Shown: positions 14,964 to 18,687 of the stretch, one piece after another | Layout of the letters: each line of letters begins with the position of its first letter | How positions within the stretch are numbered: position 1 is the stretch's first letter | DNA from: CAZNMF01 sp035547155 | GTDB lineage: Bacteria; Acidobacteriota; Vicinamibacteria; Vicinamibacterales; SCN-69-37 | Length of the DNA: 18,687 nt | Assembly: GCA_035547155.1 (NCBI GenBank) | Contig: DASZVJ010000204.1 | Coordinates: 1 to 18,687 of the forward strand | Direction: 5' to 3' | Notes under the pieces: generated by a model | The model's database searches: none | Seen by the model: the letters and a program-made list of their open reading frames with translations, nothing else | Told to the model about the DNA's origin: nothing | Program-made: the position numbers and the translations under genes

Positions 14964-15710
14964 TCAGCGAAATGTCGCGACGACGGGGCCGTGATCGCTC
15001 GTGCCGAACTCGCGCATCGATCGCGAGTCCGCGGCCGTGGCCGCCAGATCCTCGCTGGCAATCACGTAATCGATGCGCCACCCGATGTTGCGTTGACGCA
15101 GATTACGCCAAGGCGCCCACCAAGTGAACAACTCGTTGTTGTCCGGATCGAGCGTCCGGCCGACGTCCACCAGGCCATGATCCAGCAGCGCCGCGAGGTG
15201 CGCTCGTTCTTCTGGACGTGTCCCGATCTGATTCGGTTTGCGTTCCTTCGGATGCACGTCGCGCTCTTCCCGGGCGATGTTCAGATCCCCGCACAGCAAT
15301 AGCGACCGTCCCGCGCGTCTCGTTTCGCCGGCCCACACGGAAAGCGCATCGAAGAACCGCAGCTTGCTCTCGTAGTCCTTGCCGCCATTCGGCACGTAAA
15401 TCGATGCGGCGACGAGCGATCCCATGTCGGCCACGACGATACGCGTCTCCATGTCGAAAGACGGATGGGAGAAGGCCGGCCGTTCCGTGAAAAAACTGTG
15501 TCGGACGAGCAGTGCGACGCCCGAGTAGCCGCCCGCGCCGTGCCAGTAGCACCAGTAGCCGCCCGCCGAGACGAGCAGCTCCGGCACCTTGTCGGGCGCC
15601 GCCTTGATCTCCTGCAGACAGACGATGTCCGGCTGCTCGGTCTCGAGCAGCGCGCCGAGCTCATGCTGGCGCGCGCGGATGCCGTTGACGTTCCAGGTGA
15701 CGACTTTCAT
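14964..15710 (-). CDS. xth: Exodeoxyribonuclease III family (AP endonuclease)
   Basis: A 248-residue cytoplasmic DNA-repair enzyme that cuts at abasic sites and removes 3' blocking groups. The start MKVVTWNVNGIRAR is the canonical N-terminus; the longer open frame upstream is antisense-like sequence in the aminotransferase gene. Catalytic residues of the family are visible: Asn7 in WNVNGIR, Glu34 in CLQEIK, Tyr105 in YVPNGG, Asp142 and Asn144 in GDLNIA, Asp214 in GWRIDY and Asp239-His240 in SDHGPV. All active-site motifs are intact and the length is normal. It lies 23 bases after the aminotransferase gene and 9 bases before the phosphatase gene. The 23-base spacer contains a small stem, GGCGA-TGA-TCGCC (15717-15729), which could modulate its expression. 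Whether it is xthA or an exoA-type form cannot be decided here. Confidence 0.94.
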   Translation of the reverse strand: MKVVTWNVNGIRARQHELGALLETEQPDIVCLQEIKAAPDKVPELLVSAGGYWCYWHGAGGYSGVALLVRHSFFTERPAFSHPSFDMETRIVVADMGSLVAASIYVPNGGKDYESKLRFFDALSVWAGETRRAGRSLLLCGDLNIAREERDVHPKERKPNQIGTRPEERAHLAALLDHGLVDVGRTLDPDNNELFTWWAPWRNLRQRNIGWRIDYVIASEDLAATAADSRSMREFGTSDHGPVVATFR

Positions 15711-15733
15711 CGCTGAGGCGATGATCGCCGCGA

Positions 15734-16903
15734 TCAGGCGTGCGCCGCAAGCGCGCGGAGGCCCGTCACGAGACGTCCGACGCCTTCGGCGACCGTCGCC
15801 TCGTCGAGCGCGCCGTACGACACGCGGATGGTGCATCCGCCGGTCGCGCCGAACGCCGAGCCCGGCACGACCGCGACGCGATGCTCGCGAATCAGACGCT
15901 CCGCGAGTGTCATGTCGTCGAGCCGCGTCCGCACGCGCGGGAAGCTGTAGAACGCGCCGAGCGCCTCCGGCGCGTCGCACGGCATGCCGGCGGCCGACAG
16001 CGCGTCGTGCACGCGCCGCCTCATGCGATCGAGCACCTGCAGATGCGGCGTGACGTACGCTCGGCCGATGCGCAGCGCGGCGACCGCCGCTCGCTGCGAA
16101 ACGATCGTCGCGCAGATCAGCGACGTGTCCTGGATCTTGCCGAGCGGCTCTTCGAGCGCCGCCGGCGCGACCAGATACCCGACGCGCCAGCCCGCCATGC
16201 CGAACGCCTTCGAGAACGAGTAGAGCGAGATCGTGTGCGCCGGCGCGCCGTCGATCGATCCCGGCGAGAAATGGACGGCGCTGCCGTACGTGAAGTACTC
16301 GTACGTCTCGTCGTGGACGTGAAAGACGCCGCGCTCGGCGCACAGCGCGTTGAGCGCGCGCAGCGATGCCTCGTCGTAGACCGCGCCGGTCGGGTTGTTC
16401 GGCGAGACCGTCACGACCGCGCGCGTCCGCGGCGTGATCGCCGCGCGAATCGCGTCCAAATCAATCTGATGGTCCGTCCTCGTCGGCACGGACACCACGC
16501 GGCCGCCGATCATCTGCACGGCCATCTCGTGGTTGAAGTAGTACGGCGCGAGCAGGATGACCTCGTCGCCGCTGTCGAGGATGGCGAGCATCGCGTGCAC
16601 GAACGCGAGATTGCAGCCCGCGGTGACGAACACGCAGCTGTGCGGCCGCACGACGACGCCGTTCTCACGTGCGAGCTTGTGCTCGATAGCTTCAAGGAGA
16701 TCGGGCTCGCCTTCGATCGGCCCGTAACTGTGTTCCTCGATCGTCTCGCCAAAGCGATGCGCGGCGTCGACGACCTCGCGCGGCGGGCCGTACGACACGA
16801 CACCCTGTCCCAGCGAAATCGTGCCCGGCGTCTCCGCGATCCAGCGGCTGATGACGGAAATCACCGGCGCCTGCACGGCCGCGAGGCGTCGGGAGGCGGT
16901 CAT
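15734..16903 (-). CDS. PLP-dependent class I/II aminotransferase
   Basis: A 389-residue fold-type I aminotransferase. The substrate-clamp opening TISLGQGVVSYGPP (28-41) is followed by SPNNPTG (167-173), HDETYEYF (197-204; Asp198 and Tyr201 contact the cofactor), and SFSKAFGMAGWRVGY (229-243), in which Lys232 should form the Schiff base with pyridoxal phosphate. Arg360 in TIRVSYG is the residue that usually binds the substrate carboxylate. All expected catalytic residues are present and length is typical. Sequence alone places it among aspartate/aromatic-type aminotransferases of subgroup I-alpha or gamma; the actual amino donor is not determinable. The ATG at 16903 has no strong ribosome binding site and lies 6 bases after the GNAT-like gene, so translation is probably coupled. 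Confidence 0.93.
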   Translation of the reverse strand: MTASRRLAAVQAPVISVISRWIAETPGTISLGQGVVSYGPPREVVDAAHRFGETIEEHSYGPIEGEPDLLEAIEHKLARENGVVVRPHSCVFVTAGCNLAFVHAMLAILDSGDEVILLAPYYFNHEMAVQMIGGRVVSVPTRTDHQIDLDAIRAAITPRTRAVVTVSPNNPTGAVYDEASLRALNALCAERGVFHVHDETYEYFTYGSAVHFSPGSIDGAPAHTISLYSFSKAFGMAGWRVGYLVAPAALEEPLGKIQDTSLICATIVSQRAAVAALRIGRAYVTPHLQVLDRMRRRVHDALSAAGMPCDAPEALGAFYSFPRVRTRLDDMTLAERLIREHRVAVVPGSAFGATGGCTIRVSYGALDEATVAEGVGRLVTGLRALAAHA

Positions 16904-16909
16904 CGAAAC

Positions 16910-17506
16910 TTACGCCCGCGTGACCTGCCGACGGCTGCGATGCGCGTCGAGCACGAACGGGCCGAGGCGCTTGCTGAGATAGACCTTCGACTCGAGCGCG
17001 TCCGGCGCGGGCTCGAGCTTGACGACGTTGAACTGCAGGCTGTCGAGCGTGCCGCGCATGTCGTAGTAGCGGTTCTTCGTCTTGACGACGACCTCGTCGT
17101 AGCCCTGCGCGACGGCCCAGACTTCCTGTTCTTCGGTCAGCGCGCGAAAGTGCCCCTGACCGCGCCAGTCAAGCCGCGTCGCGCCGAGCCAGTTGTAGAG
17201 GATCTTCTGGCCCTCGAAATCCACGAAGCCGCGCAGCCGCTCGACGAGATCGGCCAGCTTCGGATCGGACTCCGCCGGACGCAGCTCGTGCGAGACCTTG
17301 TAGGACACGGGCACGACCGTCGCGCCGTCCTCGGGCAGCGTCGCCTCGGCCATGAGGATCTGATACTCGCGGCCGTCGAGCCGCTGCATGATCTCCGTGG
17401 CCGTCTTGCGCTCGGGGAACTCGTTGAAGAACTCTTCGATGTACGCGATCTCGAGCGCGCCCTGCTGCAGCGGGTACTCGCGAATCAGGTAGTTGACGTC
17501 ACTCAT
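16910..17506 (-). CDS. GNAT-like N-acetyltransferase
   Basis: A 198-residue protein with a probable GNAT fold. The acetyl-CoA loop is seen in RLDWRGQGHFRALTEEQEVW (111-130), where RGQGHF replaces the usual R/Q-x-x-G-x-G/A. It is followed by AQGYDEVVVKTKNRYYDMRG (133-152) and QFNVVKLE, then VYLSKRLGP (175-183), as in family members that act on small molecules. The N-terminal part (about 17-75) fits the first strands and helix. The start at 17506 removes upstream frame that is antisense to the neighbouring gene's end. It sits 37 bases after malQ and 6 bases before the aminotransferase gene. Substrate unknown; the glycine pattern is somewhat degenerate, so a non-catalytic GNAT protein is possible. 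Confidence 0.7.
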   Translation of the reverse strand: MSDVNYLIREYPLQQGALEIAYIEEFFNEFPERKTATEIMQRLDGREYQILMAEATLPEDGATVVPVSYKVSHELRPAESDPKLADLVERLRGFVDFEGQKILYNWLGATRLDWRGQGHFRALTEEQEVWAVAQGYDEVVVKTKNRYYDMRGTLDSLQFNVVKLEPAPDALESKVYLSKRLGPFVLDAHRSRRQVTRA

Positions 17507-17514
17507 CTGGGGTC

Positions 17515-17530
17515 CGCGCCTACGGGCGCG
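17515..17530 (-). other. Stem-loop before the GNAT-like gene
   Basis: CGCGCC and GGCGCG pair perfectly around TACG (CGTA on the minus strand). The stem ends 8 bases before the GNAT-like start codon and follows the malQ stop by 13 bases. It occupies the place where a ribosome binding site would be expected, so it could reduce translation or attenuate transcription between the two genes. Confidence 0.4.
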
Positions 17531-17543
17531 CAAGAGCACTAGT

Positions 17544-18686
17544 TTAGTCCGAAGCGCGGAGACGGCCGGCCCCAACCGCCACGGCATGCAGAAACCGGCT
17601 GCGCTCCAGGGCATCCGGCCGCGACGACAGCTCCTCGGCCGGCCAGGGCAGGCGCCACGTCCAGTTCTGATCGCCCACGGTGCCCGGCTTGTTGACGCGA
17701 TCCGGCCAGCCGAACACATCCTGCATCGGCAGGAAGACTTCGTCCGAGCCGGCGTCGATCGCCAACGCAATCAGCGCGTCACGCAGCGCGAGCGACCAGT
17801 CCGCCTGCGGATCGAGCCCGCGCGCGGCCAGCGCGGGAATGGCCAGCAAGGCCCGGCGATCGTCGATCGGCAATTCCCCCCACCAGACGATGAGCGGCTC
17901 GGTGTCGTGCGTGCCGGTCATCGCGGCGGACAACGGTGGATACGCGGGTGGGTCGAGAAAGGGCGCGCCCGGCGCGTGCCAATCGCGCTCCCACCGCATG
18001 ACCTTGCAGCCAGGCAGGCCGAGCCGCGCGAGTGACGGACGCAGGAAATCCGGGACGACACCGAGGTCTTCCGCGATGAGGCCGATCCCGCTCTCGCCGA
18101 GCGCGCGCAGAACGGCTTCCCCTTGCGCGATCTGATCCGGCTCCTCCGACGGCGTGAAGAATGGATCGCCGTGCGTGGGACGGCCATACGTCCGGTAGAG
18201 ACCGATGGTGTGATCGACGCGGAGCATGTCGTACAAACACGCCATGCGGCGGCCTCGCTGGCGCATCCACGCGTAGCCGCCCTCGCGAATCACATCCCAG
18301 CGATACGTCGGCAGTCCCCAATCCTGTCCTGTCGGACTGAACGCGTCGGGCGGGACGCCAGTCGAGACGTCCAGCCGGAACTCGTCGAGTCGCGTCCAGA
18401 CTTCAGGGCTGTCGGCGCCGACGACGAACGGCAGGTCGCCGACGAGCGAGACGCCATGCGCGCGCGCGTGCGTCCGCGCGTCCTGCCACTGACTCTCCGC
18501 GATCCACTGAAAATATTGATGACGCAGGACGTCACGCGCGAGCGGCCGCCGCGCCTCATCCAGTGCCTGGGCGTCGCGCGCGCGCAGCGCCTCCGGCCAC
18601 ACGCGCCACGACCATTGTCCGCGCGACTCCGCGATCGCCAGGAACAGCGCGTAGTCGTCCAGCCACCAGCGCTCACGCGCGACGTA
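17544..18686 (-). CDS. malQ: 4-alpha-glucanotransferase (GH77), 5' end outside window
   Basis: The 380 visible residues are the C-terminal part of an amylomaltase, which transfers maltodextrin segments between alpha-1,4-glucans during glycogen or maltose metabolism in the cytoplasm. The frame is open to the window edge and continues meaningfully upstream of the first internal start (RWWLDDYALFLAIAES), so the gene is truncated, not short. GH77 motifs are present: VGDLPFVVGADSPEVW, PTGQDWGLPTYRWD, MLRVDHTIGLYR (nucleophile Asp158 of the visible part), GLIAEDLG (acid/base Glu206), GTHDTEP (third carboxylate Asp261). The glucan-loop sequence after RVDH, IGLYRTYGRPTHGDPFFTPS, differs from the DHFRGF of well-studied enzymes. 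It is the first visible gene of a closely spaced minus-strand run; no glycogen gene is seen beside it. Confidence 0.95.
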   Translation of the reverse strand, partial: YVARERWWLDDYALFLAIAESRGQWSWRVWPEALRARDAQALDEARRPLARDVLRHQYFQWIAESQWQDARTHARAHGVSLVGDLPFVVGADSPEVWTRLDEFRLDVSTGVPPDAFSPTGQDWGLPTYRWDVIREGGYAWMRQRGRRMACLYDMLRVDHTIGLYRTYGRPTHGDPFFTPSEEPDQIAQGEAVLRALGESGIGLIAEDLGVVPDFLRPSLARLGLPGCKVMRWERDWHAPGAPFLDPPAYPPLSAAMTGTHDTEPLIVWWGELPIDDRRALLAIPALAARGLDPQADWSLALRDALIALAIDAGSDEVFLPMQDVFGWPDRVNKPGTVGDQNWTWRLPWPAEELSSRPDALERSRFLHAVAVGAGRLRASD

Positions 18687-18687
18687 G

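Noticed and set aside
15740..17542. 600-codon plus-strand frame opposite the aminotransferase and GNAT-like genes
   Set aside because: Low-complexity Arg/Asp-rich composition and no recognisable motif; shadow of the minus-strand genes.

Overview
This 18.7 kb window is GC-rich, gene-dense bacterial chromosome. It holds fourteen protein-coding genes, two of them cut by the window edges. I see no rRNA, tRNA, CRISPR array, insertion sequence, integrase or phage gene. Gram-negative envelope genes are present (a TolC outer-membrane channel, RND efflux, lipoproteins). Together with a type III glutamine synthetase, a DUF1684 lipoprotein and very high GC with long spurious antisense frames, they suggest a Gram-negative soil-type bacterium, perhaps Acidobacteriota (Vicinamibacteria-like). 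That placement is inference; no marker gene is present.

Layout. At 2-1718 (+) lie the end of an alpha/beta hydrolase, a DUF1684 lipoprotein and a SirB1-like transglutaminase-fold/TPR protein, tightly packed. At 1918-4101 (-) is a type III glutamine synthetase with a strong hairpin just after its stop. At 4313-4942 (+) is a NudL-like Nudix CoA pyrophosphatase, converging on a YgjP/DUF45-type HExxH metallopeptidase at 4967-5704 (-). At 5939-12266 (+) is a classical drug-efflux operon: a TetR regulator with a perfect palindromic operator upstream, then TolC, a membrane-fusion lipoprotein and an RND pump. At 12381-18686 (-) is a five-gene run read in the order 4-alpha-glucanotransferase (MalQ, truncated by the window), GNAT-like protein, class I/II aminotransferase, exonuclease III and a membrane-bound HAMP-PP2C (RsbU/SpoIIE-type) phosphatase.

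How the genes work together. The clear functional unit is the efflux operon: its TetR repressor probably senses a toxic ligand and controls a complete tripartite pump spanning both membranes. The minus-strand run at the right is closely spaced and probably co-transcribed, but its members act in unrelated pathways. Glutamine synthetase stands alone, with weak candidate sigma-70 and sigma-54 promoter elements.

The most unusual material is intergenic. Two gaps carry inverted arrays of degenerate 8-base units with a GAT core (1726-1875 and 5701-5806). Two others carry degenerate 7-base arrays related to CTGCGGN or its complement (4944-4964 and 12286-12339). The 5701-5806 array runs into the proposed start codon of the metallopeptidase. 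I found no convincing new defence, metabolic or mobile system; the protein-coding content is of recognisable families.
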